Positions 35,080 to 48,540 of a stretch of 64,000 nucleotides of DNA are shown one piece after another. A program made the translations under genes and the position numbers. The DNA comes from Microcebus murinus. Its lineage: Eukaryota > Chordata > Mammalia > Primates > Cheirogaleidae. Under the pieces are notes generated by a model. It had not been told where the DNA came from and made no database searches. It saw only the letters and a list, made by a program, of their open reading frames with translations. The DNA is taken from positions 37,368,501 through 37,432,500 of the forward strand of contig NC_134108.1 in NCBI RefSeq assembly GCF_040939455.1, in the 5' to 3' direction. Position 1 is the first letter of the stretch, and the number at the start of each line of letters is the position of its first letter.

Positions 35080-37384
35080 AATTGGCTCTCTGGCTCTGCT
35101 TTAGGCTTTTCATATCTCTTTGAATTGCATGCGAACATAGAATATTTGCAAGTGTCAAAGCCAAAAAAGAAAAAAAAAAAAAAAGAAAGAAGGAAAAAAA
35201 GGAAAGATTTTTCCACAGGTGGAAACAAAAGGTAAGAGGATATTTTAGTTGAAACATCCTTTCCTTTTACTAAGTCCCAAGTGGTATGTAAATAGTTTAA
35301 TGGGGTGATGAAAATGTGCTAAATTGATTATATTTTATATGAATGAGATCACTGCATAACAGAGAAGAAACTCTGTTTTTTCATATGCCATGTGAGAACT
35401 TTAAAAATCATCCCCTTGCATTTCAGGATAATGAAAAAGGACATTTACAAAGAGCCTGGCTTGGCATGGTATAACTGAAGTTGGGGAAAACTCAGGTAGC
35501 CCTACAGACATTATTCTGCATCTACCCATTAAGGGTTTTTGAGGAGTATTTGAGATGATGATGATGACAACATGAGAATAATAATAAAGACTTAACACAG
35601 CACTGAATAGCAGTGGTATACCAGGCACTGTGCTAAGCTCAGGGCATGGAGAGCTCATCTCATTTAATTCTCATTTAATTCTCACAAAGCCCTTCTAGGT
35701 GAGTTATAACCTTTTTACCTCAGAGATTAGGAAAATTAGACCTAAAAGAAGTTGTGGAATTTGCTTAGATGGTTGTATATTGTCTTCATGATTTGGTAAG
35801 AATTACAAATATATTTTCATTGTCTATTAGGTTTTCATTTTTCTTCCTTTATTTCAGTATTTCCTAAGTGGTATAATTTAAGACAAATGCATAATTCCTA
35901 TTTCCCTTATAATCTAAATTTTACGTGTATTCCCAAATATTGCCAATATCATTGCCAAAGAAAGCAGGTAATTTACTAATAACTTTTAGCTGCCTTTATT
36001 GGTTGGCATGTGAAATGAATATGGTGTAGAAATCACAAGCAGAGTGGACTGTGATTTCATATTCAAGAGCACAATGGCTTCTCACCAAAATTGTTGAGGG
36101 AATCTTGGAATGATTTAGTTTTAAATTTCCTGAGCATCCATTAAGCTGACCATAAGGCCTGCTAAATATTACCCAGTTCCATGATTAGATTTTTAAGTGT
36201 AAATTTCATTCTTAATGGATAGAGTGATAGCAACTTGAGATGAACAAGAACATAGAATAAATTTATCTCTAAGGTTATTGGTGGGTCTTGAAGCTATTGG
36301 GAATGAAAACAACTGATTCTAGGAGTTTGAAAATTGAGCAATCAACTATGCCAGCTGCTCTCTGTCAATAACCTCTTTGGTAAAATCTTAAAGCCAAACA
36401 ACTAGAAGATGGGAGACAGGAGACATTATTTATTTTCCATGTTTAGATAGTTTACAAAAATGTCAAGCCTCCTACCTCTTAAGAAGTGAATTTGTTATTC
36501 TACTTATTTTAATACATTTTGTAAATGTAAAGACTTTGACTCTGGAAACCATCTTTTCTTTCCTTACCTTTGAGGTTTCCACTCCCATTCTCAATGATCA
36601 GTAATTAGGTATGACTTAATTTTCAGTCTTTGAATAAATCACTAGAGTATGTTATATCTCTGAAAAGTAATACTGAATATGAAACCTGAACTACTATATT
36701 TTGACTTGAGGGCTATGCCATATTAAATATAGCTATATTCAGGAATATGCCTTGTTATAATAACTTTATTGGTAAATAACAACCTTGACAGAACTGATAC
36801 CTCTTCCGTATTAGCAGCACTGATCAATTTATTCTATTATTCATTAGTCAGCCAGTATATTAACATGTATGTGAGGAGGAGCATGCCTAGGGATATAAAT
36901 GAAACCCAAGATTTTAGATTGAATTTTAATTGAAGTTTTACAGTTTTCTGGAAGATCATGCCTATTTAATTCAATTTAATTATGTACTTAAACAATTTAC
37001 ACATAAATCTAATATATTAAATATTCGCTATTGAGAAAAATTGATTTCTAATACAATGAAACATTTTTTATTCTGTAGCTACTCCTACCATTCAACACCT
37101 CAGGGAACAGGCATTCCCATTTTGATAAAGAATGTTAGATATCTGTTTTTTTTTCTTTTTTTTTTTATTTCAGCATATTACAGGGCTACAGATGTTTAGG
37201 TTACATGTATTGCCTTTGCCCCACCCAAGTCAGAGCTTCAAGCATGTCCATCCCCCAGATGGTGAGCACCATTCCCATTAGGTGTGAATATGCCCACCCC
37301 CTGTTTCCCTCTCCCATCTGCCCGACATCAGCTGAATGTTATTACTATATGTGCAATTAAGTGTTGATCAGTTATTATCAATTT

Positions 37385-37518
37385 GATGGTGAATACATGT
37401 GGTGCTTGTTTTTCCATTCTTGTAATACTTCACCTAGTAGAATGAGCTCCAGATGGTGAGTACATGTGGTGCTTGTTTCCAGATTCTTGTGATAATTCAT
37501 TTAGTAGAATGGGCTATA
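37385..37518 (-). repeat. Tandem duplication (67 bp x 2) in the older L1
   Basis: GATGGTGAATACATGTGGTG... at 37385-37451 is repeated as GATGGTGAGTACATGTGGTG... at 37452-37518. The full-length L1 has this segment once (about 28807-28873), so the duplication occurred in this copy or its source. The two copies have since diverged. Confidence 0.8.
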
Positions 37519-38784
37519 GCTGTATCCAGGATAATACAAGAGGTACAAGATAACCATTATTGTTTGTGGCTGAGTAGAACTCCATGGTACATATGCCACA
37601 TTTTATTAATCCACTTATGTATTGATGAGCACTTGGGTTGTTCCCAAACCTTTGCAATTGTGAATTGTGCTGCCATAAACATTCTAGTGCCGATGTTTTT
37701 TTTATAGAATGTCTTTTTTTCCTTTGGGTAGGTGCCCAATAATAGGATTGCTGGATCAATTGGAAGGTTTACTTTAGGTCTTTCAGGTATCTCCATATTA
37801 CTTTCCACAGAGGTTGCTCTAGTTTGCAGTCTCCCCAGCAGTGTATAAGTGTTCCTATCTCTCCATATCCATGCCAACATTTATTGTTTTAGGAATTTTT
37901 GATAAAAGCCATTCTCACTGGAGTTAAATGATATCTCATTGTGGTATGGATTTGCATTTTTCCCTGATGATTAGAGATGTTCAGCATTTTTCATGTTTCT
38001 TGGCCATTAATCTGTCTTCTTTTGAAAAGTTTCTGTTCATGTCCTTTGCCCACTTTTTAATGTGTTGTTTGATTTTTCTTGCTGGTCTTCCTGATTTCTA
38101 ATATAGTTATCAGCCCTTATCAGATGTGCAGTATGCAAATATATTCTCCCATTCTGTAGGTTGCATGTTTGCTCTCATGATAGTTCCCTTGGGTGTGCAG
38201 AAGCTTTTTAATTCGATCAGGTCCCATTTATTCATTTTTGTTGTTGCTGTGATTGCCTTTGGGGTCTTCTTCATAAACTGTTTCCTAGGCTAATGTCTAT
38301 AAGAGTTTTCCAATATTTTCTTCTAGAATTCTTATTGTTTCATGCTTTAGGTTTAAGTCTGTTATCCACCCATGAGTTGATTTTTGTGAGAGATGAGAGG
38401 TGTTGGTCCTGTTTCAGTCTTCTACATGAGGCTATCCAATTTTCCCAGAACCATTTAATGAATAAGGATTCTTTTTTCCCAGTGTATGTTTTTATGTGCT
38501 TTGTCAAAGATTAGATGGTTATATGAGGATGGTTTTGTATCTGGGTTCTCAGTTCTGTTCCATTGGTCTATGTCTCTGTTCTTGTGCCAGTAACTTGCTA
38601 TTTTAGTTAGTATAGCCTTGTAGTATAGCTTGTTGAGATAAGCTTTGTGACCTAGGATATGGTTAATCTTAGAGAATGTCCCATGAGCTAATGAAGAACA
38701 CATATATTCAGTGGTTTTGGGTAGAATGTTCTGTGAATGTTATTCAGGACCATTTGTTCTAGAGTTCTGTTTAAGGCCATTGTT

Positions 38785-38812
38785 TTTTTTGTTTGTTTGT
38801 TTGTTTGTTTAT
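38785..38812. repeat. (TTTG)n microsatellite inside the older L1
   Basis: TTTTTTTTGTTTGTTTGTTT-type expansion where the full-length L1 has only ordinary ORF2 sequence (near 32130). Confidence 0.75.
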
Positions 38813-40778
38813 TTTCTGTTTGGAGGATTTGTCCTGTTCTGTCAGAGCTATGTTGAAGTCTCCAACTGTTACAATGCTGCTGTTTATCATTTTGTTAAAT
38901 GAAGTAGGATTTGCTTTATGAATCTGGATGCACCTGAGTTAGGTGCATAATTATTTAGAATTATTATGTCTTCTTGTTGAATTGTACCTTTCACCATTAT
39001 ATAGTGACCATCTTTATCTTTCATTACATTTGTTGATTTGTTGACTATCAGAAATCAGAATTGCTATGCTAGCTTTCTTTTGGTTTCCATTTGCATGGAA
39101 TATTGTTTTTCATCTCTTCACCTTGAGTTAGAATGCATCCTTGTGGGTTAGATGTGTTTCCTGAAGACAGCAGATACTCGGCTTCTGTATATTTATCCAT
39201 TTATTGGACCAGCCTATATCTCCTTAGTGGGCAGTTCAAGCCATTCACATTATTGAGAGAATTGATAAGTGGGACAGATTTCTGTTCATCCTGTTGAGTT
39301 GAACTTTGTTGTTTTGATTTCTCTCTAGAGTCATAGTGGCATCTGGCCTTTGACCTTTAGCTTTTGGGTGATTTTACATTCATGAGTGTTTATTGTGCTG
39401 ATCTTTATGTAATACTGCGTTGAGTACTTCCTGGAGGGCAATTCTTGTCTTGGTGAATTCCCTCAGTTTTTGCTTGTCTGAGAAGGTCTATATCTTTCCT
39501 TTGTATCAAAAACTTAGTTTTGCAGGATACAAAATTCTAGGCTAGGCATTATTCTATTTGAGAAGACTGAGAATAGGGACCTGGTCTCTTTTGGCTTGTA
39601 AGGTCTGAGTTGAGAAATTTGAAGTTAGTCTTATCGGTTTTCTTTTGTAGTTTACTTGCTGCTTTTGCCTTACAACTTGTAGGATGGCCTCTTTCAAGTT
39701 TATTTTGGCCATTATGATGATTATATGTCTTTCTGTTTGCAATGAATCTCCTAGGAGTCTTTTGAGCCTCTTGCACATGGATATCTACATTTCTACTAAG
39801 ACCAGGGAAACTTTACTCCATTATATCCTCAAATAGTTTATCCAACCCTTGTGTATTTTCTTCACCCTCAGTTTTATCTATAATTCGCATGTTAGGGCTC
39901 TTCACATAATCCAATATTTCTTGTAGGCTTTTCTCTTTTCTGTTATTTCTCTGCTCTATCTCTATGACTGACTTGTTTAATTAAAAGGTATTATCTTTAA
40001 TAGCTGAGATTCTTTCTTTGTTTGATCTACCCTATTCTTGAGGCTTTGCACTGTGTTTTATAATTCCTTGAATAAAATCTTCATTTCCAGAAGTTATGTT
40101 TGATTTTTCTTGAATATTTCAATTCCTTCTGTGAATTTTTCTTCCAAGTCTTGGGGTTTTTTGTGTGTATGTCTGTGTAGTTTCTTTGTGTTGATATCCA
40201 TTTTCTCTTGCAAATCATTGAATTTTCTTACTATCCATGTTCAAAATTCTTCTTTTCTCATTTCAGTGTTCTGGATTTTGTTGATATCCATTACTAGAAA
40301 GCTAGTGTTCCCTTTGGGGGGTGTCCTTTCAGTTTGATTCCTCACACTTCCAGAGTGCTTTTGCTGATTCCTTCCTATCTGGAGCAACTGTCGCTTCTTA
40401 CTTTTGAATTTTTGTTTAGGTAATGATACACCCAGTTTAGTCTCTGAGTCAGTAGTTCATGTTTGTGGGTGAGATTCAACCAAACCTTGTATGATGAGTC
40501 AGTAAATGCAGTAAAAGGGCATGCAAATTGGCCTCCCTGTCAGTATGTTGCACTTGCTGAGAAGAGCAAGCTGTAGAGTTGGTTTTGGTCCTGTAACCAG
40601 CTCTTGTTCCTCTAGAGAGGCATTCTAGTGTCTCAGGTGATGGATGGATCTCTGAAACTTCCAGATGTGTCCTTATTCTCTACCTCACCAGGGGCAGGTG
40701 GGGTAGTGAGGCTGAGGCGGGGGGCTGCCTGTTTATTTTTTTTAGTTTCATCTAAAATCTTTCTGAGACACTCTGGCT

Positions 40779-40893
40779 GGAGGTATTTCTCATCTGCCAT
40801 CTTGCCTCTCTCCACTATGACTCTAGAGAAAAATCAAAACAACAAAGTTCAACTCAAGGAGGTATTTCTCATCTGCCATCTTGCCTCTCTCCA
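40779..40893 (-). repeat. Duplicated L1 5' end around an inverted internal L1 piece
   Basis: A 36-bp segment (GGAGGTATTTCTCATCTGCC to CTCTCTCCA) occurs identically at 40779-40814 and 40858-40893. It carries the L1 5' end with its YY1-type GCCATCTTG. Between them, 40814-40857 is the reverse complement of 39294-39337 (44 bp, one mismatch), the inter-ORF part of the same L1. The structure is therefore 5' end, inverted internal fragment, 5' end again. Confidence 0.9.
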
Positions 40894-41751
40894 TATTTTT
40901 GACAGTGAAAAAAATCATCTCAGAGACTTCATTTGAATTCATTAAAACTTTGAATATTGAATTACAATAACTAATGGTTGAAATATGTATTGATTGTATT
41001 TTAAATTATTTTCAAATGAAACAAGTGTTAAAATGTCCAATAAGGATATCATACTGCTATTAAACAGATGATTGCATTTAGACTCTGTTTTCTTTTCATT
41101 ATTATAAAAATTATATTATTGAGTATAAAATTCTGAAACATATAACAATATATTTGTCTGTAATTAATTAAAAATTTTTGCACTGTTCTAAATTTTATCC
41201 TATATTTTGTTCATTTCCTATCTTATGTGATTTCTAAAATGCCTATAAATACTAGCACACAACATATTATACTGTATAAAGCACTACATGGAGAAGTTGC
41301 ATACTTGGGTCCTAGTTATAAGTCAGTTAGATGAATTTGCCAAGTAATTCAATGTCTTTGGATTTCAATGTTCTCAATGAATTCAAAGGCATATTTTGGC
41401 ACTAAAGCACTATTCAAGTTACGTATGTGGGTGCAGAATTCTTTAGGCTGAGATACCACAATAGATAATTCACATAGTTTTTTCACTTGAGGTGACCTGT
41501 AGATTTTCAGAATATTACAAGTGCTATATCTTGATTGAGCTGTTTAAATAATAAAGCTACAATTCTTCATCTTTGAGCTTTAGCTTGGCTTTTCCCACTA
41601 ACCATAAATAAATTTATTAATGTTTCCCTTACATTGACAGATTAGTGTCTAATCATAAATAAATTAGTAAACTTCCCCCAGAAAAAAATACTTTGGTTTA
41701 GAACAATACATTTTTGGAAAAAACAGAACATAAATAAAAAAAATGTTTCAT

Positions 41752-42420
41752 TGTCTATGTAGGGACCAGGCTCTTGGCCTTATAAAATTTCGCTGACAAA
41801 AACTACTGATGTGAGGCAGATTGACTAACAGGAGAAAAGGCATATAAATTTATCTTAATGTATATACACAGAAGCCTTCAGAATGAAGACCCCTAAAAAT
41901 ATAGAGAAAATTGTTCAATTTTTATGCTTAAGTTCAACAAAGTATAGATAGGCATATAAAATAGACATAGTATAGATACGACATAGTATAGATAGACAAC
42001 AAGGATATAATCTAATGCTAACTGACTGAGGGGAGAAACCCAATAAGGCCTATCTGTCTAAATTCTTTTTGGACTCTTTAAACATGCATTCTTTTCTTCT
42101 GAGTATAGGGCAGGGCCTTCTCTAGAATGGAGATCTGTTGATGTGCAATCAAACAAGATAGGTCAGATAATTTCTTTTGCCTGTTTTTATACAGAATAAT
42201 TTTAGGTTTCATGTCTGGCTTTCAGTAAAAGGGGTTCTGGCTTTAATGATCCACTTTAGGAAAGAGAAATTCTAGTTTCTAGGGCTAGCCTCAGGGAAAA
42301 ATGAGGCTGAGAGACAAGAAGACAGGAAAAAGTAAAAACAAAAACGAAAAACAAAAACTTGAAAAAAAACTTTTGCTTCTAAGGCCTTCATTTTAGAGTA
42401 CTATTTTCTGAGCCCCATCA
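41752..42420 (+). mobile_element. Unclassified LTR-like repeat
   Basis: Starts TGTCTATGTAGGGACCAGGC and ends CTGAGCCCCATCA, so it has TG...CA ends. In between lie CTGATGTGAGGCAGATTGAC and GCTTCTAAGGCCTTCATTTT, phrases I associate with an old LTR but cannot assign. No target-site duplication is evident. A short GATAGACA/GACATAGTATAGATA repetition occurs at about 41943-41998. Confidence 0.35.
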
Positions 42421-44649
42421 ATATCTTTGGAACTATTTCACATTTTGCCAAAAACTGAAACTACTACATCACTTTTATCATGTTGAAACACGCTAGAAAA
42501 AGCATAAGAGTGGCATATAGCAACATTTATTTATTCACTCATTCATTTAAGCATTCATTTCTACTTTATAATTCTTTTTCCTTTACTAAATATGTACTTA
42601 TTGCCTAATATGCTCCAGATTCTGTCCTGAAGTGGTTTTTAACCTAGAGGGGGTTAAAAAAAATCTAAAAAACTTGTAGATTAAAAAAAAAATAATAACA
42701 CATTGAAAACCAGAGAATAAGTGTATGCTGAGTACTCTGGAAATATAATGGGTCAAGGCAGTAGATGGAGGGAGCGAAGAAAGACCTAAAAGAGCTAAGC
42801 TTTGAGGAAGACTGGAATGAGTCATGTTCTAGGCAATTTTATCACTGAAACTTTGAAATTCTACTGATATTGGACATCTCATTGGATAATTCCATGACAA
42901 GTAGGGCAAGTAGGACATTGGCATTAAATAGTTTTTTTATCATTATTATTTTTATTTAAAGCTACAATCTCAAATAAATGAAGCAAATGAAGAGATTGCT
43001 TCATTAATCTCTTTTCCTACCAGCTCTGGCCTCTGTCCTAAAAGAAAAACACAATTCTTATCTATGTATTTATCTGTGTTATACATCTTCACTGTCTCCA
43101 CTTTCCCTCACTCTGTATGCAAATATGATTTGCTGTGGGCTTAAAATAGCTATTGTTTAGATAGCTACAAAAAGACTATTTAAGAAAAGTAAAGAAATAA
43201 TTCTGAAAGTTTTGAAAATATCCCAGTTGACAGCCTATCTAGAATTGCAGAAATGGGGTCAGGTAACATGGAGATTGGTCTTTAAGTACCAGGCCTCTTA
43301 AATGGCATTTTTCACATCAATTCAATGTCTAATTAAGGTCAAACATAACATGACCATGGAAAACAACTATGGGATTTTTTAACTTAGGGAATCAATACTT
43401 ACAGATCTTCCAAGAATTATGAGTCATTTACTGTAACAGGTAAAATAATTGGCACTTATCTTGACTTTCCAAATAGATTATTAAATAAATAGAAAAATAA
43501 AATGGAGTAAAAAAAAACCCCTTTAAACTTAAATTGGGTTTTCTCTCAATAAATGACCTTGGTTAGGCTATTTATCCTTTCAGAAACCATCTTTTTTTTG
43601 TCCATCTTAAAAATTAGGGTGTTGGAAGAGCTGATTTCAAAAGTCTCTTTCACATCCTTAGGCTTTATGGTATGATTCTATGCATCTATTTTTGTTACAT
43701 CCCAAACATCAGCTTTTCTGTCATAAACAGGGTACATGGACAAATAGAACAATAATATAATCTCAAATCAATCTTATTTCTGTTTCTAGCTGGCAGTTCC
43801 ATGGAAAATTATTTCTGATTCATAAATTGTAGATGAGGAAGTAAAAACACTAATATTACCTTTATCATTTTTAATCAAAAGAATGTATGAAATATGCATT
43901 TGGCTACAATTCCATGCTTTCCATCAAAGTGAATACGCAAATATATAATAACACATGGAAATATATTAGAGAAATTTTTTATCAGGATACGAAGAAACCA
44001 TTCCAGTAGAAACATTTTGTCCTGGAGGACGCTCTTTGATCTAAAAAGTTGAAACTTCTGGTGTTTTAAACACCTTACAGTAGGATCATGTAGCCAATTC
44101 ATGTTAAATAATCCATTTTCTTAAAACTTTTCTAAAATTATGAAAAAACTTGTGAATTAATTATCAATAAGATATGTTATTGGAATAAATAACCTAATAA
44201 AGTAACTATGGCTTCCTCTTCAGTGACTTTTTATACAGGTACTCTAGCAAAACTGAAAACTATATAGGTGACAATAGGTGACAGGTGACAATAACTAATC
44301 AATGAGATCATAAACAGCAAGTACATAGGTGAATAGAGAATTTGCTGCTCTTAACTGAGTACTGTACTTATTTGTTCCCAGATGCTCAAGTCAAATTGTG
44401 AAAATCATCCTTTACTCACTTGCCACATCAAATTCATTTAAAATTCTTATGAGGTCTACTTCAAATGTATTATATATCCATCCACTTCTGTACAATTTCT
44501 GTTTTTCATTGACCATATATTTAAAATCACCACTCATTACTCTGAATAGCAACCATTTAACTTTTCCCCGAGAAATTTTTATAGGGTCCTTATTTAGTTT
44601 TACTTATTTAGTTACTTATTTTTTCTCTGTCCGTGGGAATCTCAGCTCT

Positions 44650-45290
44650 ATGAATTAGGAGATTTTGTCTGTATTGTTTACTGCTATAACTCCATGACCT
44701 AGAAAAGTGCCAGATACTAAGTAGGTACTCAGTAAATATTCATTGCATGTATGAATGCATCTACACTGCAGCCACTTAGTCCAAGCCAGCATCATCTCTC
44801 ATTTGGATTATTTCACTGGTGTTTAACTGATCATCAGCTATATCTCACATCCTTTTCTCTACAAACATTACTTTTGTTCACATGGCAGTCAGTGATTTTT
44901 TTGAAAACCTACCTATCAGGCTAAAATCCTTCAAAAACTTACTATTGCTCTCAAAACAAATCCAAACTCACATGAACAGCCTAGAGTGCTCTATGTGAGC
45001 TTATCTAATTTACACAAAACTCCACGTAGGTTAATGGATCTTTGCCTAGTGGTGGGCCTGCTCTTCCTCTATAGTCTAATTTAGTGTAGTCTCTTTCCAT
45101 GGTCCTTCTCTTCCTCACTACTCTATTTTGATTGCCCTTCATTTATGAGATCTGAAATAGTCTCTCTTGCTTTTTGGTGGCTTGTCTCCTTCTATCATTA
45201 ATGTAAGCTCCATGTCACCAGGGCCCTACCTTTACTGTTGTACCACAGGGAATTCATTTCTACTGCTATCTTCATAAACACCCAGAACAA
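44650..45290 (+). mobile_element. LINE-2 (L2) fragments
   Basis: The part at 44650-44760 has the typical L2 3' end (AAAGTGCCAGATACTAAGTA, GTACTCAGTAAATATTCATT). The following part resembles upstream L2 sequence (AAAATCCTTCAAAAACTTAC, AAACAAATCCAAACTCACAT). The order suggests at least two separate pieces. Diverged; borders approximate. Confidence 0.6.
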
Positions 45291-45402
45291 TCCAGCTGGA
45301 GCACCTAAGACATAAGTTAAGTGACAATTGCCTGTTTATTGTTTGTCTGCTCCACAGGACCAAGTCTATTCAAGACAATTTTCCATGTTTTGTTCATTAT
45401 AC

Positions 45403-45482
45403 GTGGGCTGTCTGGAAAGTACCCAGCCATTGTTAATAAAACGAGCAGAGTTACAGGGCTGGATACTTTCTGGACAGCCCTC
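45403..45482. mobile_element. 80-bp palindromic MITE (mariner-like)
   Basis: Exactly 80 bp with imperfect 26-bp inverted ends: GTGGGCTGTCTGGAAAGTAC... at 45403 and ...ATACTTTCTGGACAGCCCTC at 45482. The loop contains TGTTAATAAAACGAG. Size and form resemble MADE1-type mariner MITEs, but the sequence is not MADE1. A clean TA duplication is not seen on the right side. Confidence 0.6.
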
Positions 45483-48289
45483 ATCAATCACTGTGTCCTC
45501 AGGAAAGCCTATGTATGTCATATGATAACAACTCAAGAAGTACACAGGGAGAGATGTAATGGATGAAAGAGTGTCTGACAAGACACCTGAAGTCCCAGTC
45601 CACGTCTTTGTGACATATGCTATATCCACGAAAATATATTGTAAGGCTTAGTACCCTAAACTTCAAAACTGCATTTCAAATATTAAAGATGATGCTTTGC
45701 AGTTAAGCCTTTTGCCACTGACTGAAGGAGCAAATTATTAGCTTTAGAAAACCGAGAGACTGGGCAAAAATAAATTCTGGGATCATATGCTTGTCAAGTA
45801 GGACAAAGCAGAAGTTTAATGGTGAGAGTTTTCTTTTTTGTTTCCTCCTTATTTTTCCATTGAATCTCTGTCTCTCTATATCTCTGTGCTTTTTGGTTTT
45901 GTGTTTTGTTCTCTCTCTGCCTTTCTCTTTTGTCCTCAGTCTTTGTCTCTCTCTTTTTATCATTTTCCATCCAGGGCTCTTTCACACTGCTGTATCTTTC
46001 TTTGCACAGTAACTTAGGGTTGCTCCTGGGTTGAGAGGCTCCTGGAGAGCAGATGAGGGATGCAAAATACAATTGTAAAACTTAGCAATAAATAAATGCA
46101 AGGTATAAAGATACCTGTGTTTGAGGTAAAAACCTCCTCAAACTGCCTACCTCATACAAACCCTTGAATTTCTTTAGATGATTCTCCATCGGTGAGGTCC
46201 TCAATTAATAAGCAAATTTGTAAATCTGGCATTACTATATGAGTGGCAATTCAACTAATTTTTTTACTAGATAGGGTTGGGAAGGGGGAGTGGTTGGCAC
46301 CCATATCCCTGTGGTATCCTTCCTCCATCTCTAGGTGATCCAAATATAAGACAGGAGAAAGAGATAGTCAGTAAGAAACCTTGAAGGTCAAGGTGTTCCT
46401 TTTAATATAGAATCATACCATGATCACATATCTCCACCTAAAATATAATATCATGTTTTCATTTAACTTTAGTACTTGTTAAATTTAAAAATATTATTCT
46501 ACATGTTAAAAATAGCCTAGGAAATTTGTACCAGTGTATAAGTAATATTATTGCTTTAATAAACTTAAGTATCATTTCCTTACTAATTCACATTTTCCAC
46601 TTTAATTTTGGTAATACATTAACAAATGCCTTCTATGAACCTGAAAGAATGAATTGAGTTAAGAATTTGTAATGATTTCATATCTTGTATTTTAAACAAA
46701 AATATATAAATAAAATTTAACTCATTGGTCACTTAGTAGAGATCTTCACACCTTTCCAGTCCTAAGATCTAGTTCCATTTTTTGTTTGCAGGACTGGAGG
46801 CCTTCTAAAATGTTTATAGTCCTCTGGATGTAAGTCTTAATACCTGCAGAAAAATGTAATAAGGGCCTATCAAATAAAGTCTCTATCAGGTATTAGAGAA
46901 AAAATGTCCTCAACATTTATTGCAAGATTTAGGGGATAGGCTTCAGTTGTCCAGAAATGGTATTCAATCAAGGAGCCTCATTCATAATGAAAGGAGATAG
47001 ATTAAGCTTTAGTGGAGTGAGTTGTTTTTTCTTTGATGCAATCTGAATTCAGCTTGTAAACTTCTATCTTGACTTGAGATTCTTGGTATTCCCATTCATC
47101 ATTTCTTGCAAAGTAGAGAAAACATCAGTAAGTTAGCTCATTAGAAGGAATGCACACTGTATACTATCCCCAGTAGAATTTGACTAAACCAAAAACAACC
47201 AAATTGACTTGTGTGAGAAAAAACTCAGAACAATAAAATATTGGCAGCTTACAAACATGCCATTCAGGTATTATGGAAATAAGCCATCCCAAATCACTCA
47301 AGGAACAGAAATAAAGCCAACTCACTATGTTTGAATGTCAGAGGGATTTTCAGATAATAGCTTGTAAAATGAAGGGCACCTTTAGAGTTCCAATGTAAAT
47401 TTCAACAACTTAAAATCTTTCCTGCAGAGAGTAACAATCCTCAGGAATTCCAAAATAACATATTCCTAATAAAATTATGAGCCTCTTTTCTGTAATGAAT
47501 TCTGCTATTTCTGTCATGTTCAATTTTCTTTGTTTTTGCTTTCTTATTTCAAAAGTCAGCTTCAAATCTTCTTGTGTAATTAAATGGGATTTAAATTGTA
47601 AATACATTATGAGAAAAAGTATTAATATTTTGAGTATCTACTATGTACTGGGTGCTTCATCAGTTAATCCTCCTAATACCCTTAAAAACTATCCTCATTT
47701 TATAAAGGTTCTAACTGAGGCTTGGAGATGTCATGAGATTTTCAAATTTATATAGCTTATAAGTGATGAAGATGAGACCATTCGACTCCTAAGCATGCAG
47801 TCTTTAGACTAAACAACTTTGCTCTCACTTTAAAATTTTTATTATAGGTATATTATATTTAACATAATTTATTCTATAATAGTGTATATGATATATATTC
47901 ATTCACGTAGCAAGATGGTCTCTGACTTCAACAAGACTCTCTGACACTATTTGAACATACAAGAAGGCTTTCTATAAGTCAGTACTAAAGTCAGGTGGCA
48001 TGCTTGATTTGTTGGTGCCAGACAACACAAAAAAAGTTGTCCTGAGTTATTAATTCCCTTGCCAGGGCTACCTAACACTGTCAGCATGGAGCCAGGCTTC
48101 CTCCTTCTTTTTTCTTTGTTGCTTGTGGTTCCATTTCCCCATTGCAGCCACTGCCTTGCAGCCATGCAATCAGCCGTTTTAAAGAGCATGATAAGGTTGA
48201 TTATAGTTGGTTTGTAGAGAATTTCTAATATAAACTGGATGTCACACTTTATGCTGCAGAAACACCAGTTGGTTTGTTTTAACAGGTCT

Positions 48290-48540
48290 CTTTTCCCACC
48301 GTGTACCCTTACCTGGAATCCCTTTCTCTCTCCCACTCTTCCTTACCAGGCAAGCTCCTTTTGGGTCTTTAAGTTAATCTCCTCCAAGAATCTTTCTACA
48401 ACATCTCGCCTGTATGAATTATTTCCCATCACAACACTGTGAAGGAAAGATCTGTCTATAAGTCTGTTTTAACCAGTATATTGAGGCCTTCCTGAAGGCA
48501 GGTTTGGGTTCAATGATTGTTCAGTGCTGGTCTTTCCAGG
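48290..48540 (+). mobile_element. LINE-2 (L2) fragment
   Basis: Resembles the L2 3' region: CCACCGTGTACCCTTACCTG, AATCCCTTTCTCTCTCCCAC, TAAGTTAATCTCCTCCAAGA and CCTTCCTGAAGGCAGGTTTG. Confidence 0.5.

Larger units (their letters stand above)
37144..40893 (-). pseudogene. Older, deleted and rearranged LINE-1
   Basis: A second L1 in the same antisense orientation. It aligns by eye along its length to the copy at 28552-35064, with many substitutions and frame breaks. The 3' end is a T-rich, impure tail near 37144-37167. Part of ORF2 is missing: at about 38630 the sequence jumps from the equivalent of about 29998 to that of about 31980, a loss of some 2 kb including the reverse-transcriptase core. 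The 5' UTR is also shorter by about 0.9 kb. ORF1 remnants lie at about 39400-40370. It cannot encode working L1 proteins. I could not find a convincing target-site duplication. Confidence 0.9.

Noticed and set aside
34017..35081. Many open frames of 79-164 codons on both strands
   Set aside because: All fall in the CpG-rich L1 5' UTR, where stop codons are rare by composition. Only the antisense promoter idea is kept.
35214..35231. Possible exon between TTTTTCCACAG and AAAAG|GTAAGA
   Set aside because: The segment is only 13 nt, is not a multiple of 3 and would break the TRDN frame; no homology.
45703..46072. Lys/Glu/Arg-rich frames resembling triadin-like charge
   Set aside because: Low-complexity TCTCTG/TTTTC tract read on the minus strand; TRDN is on the plus strand.
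47947..48336. 129-codon minus-strand frame
   Set aside because: No family resemblance, overlaps an L2 relic at one end, and no promoter, splice or poly(A) context supports it.
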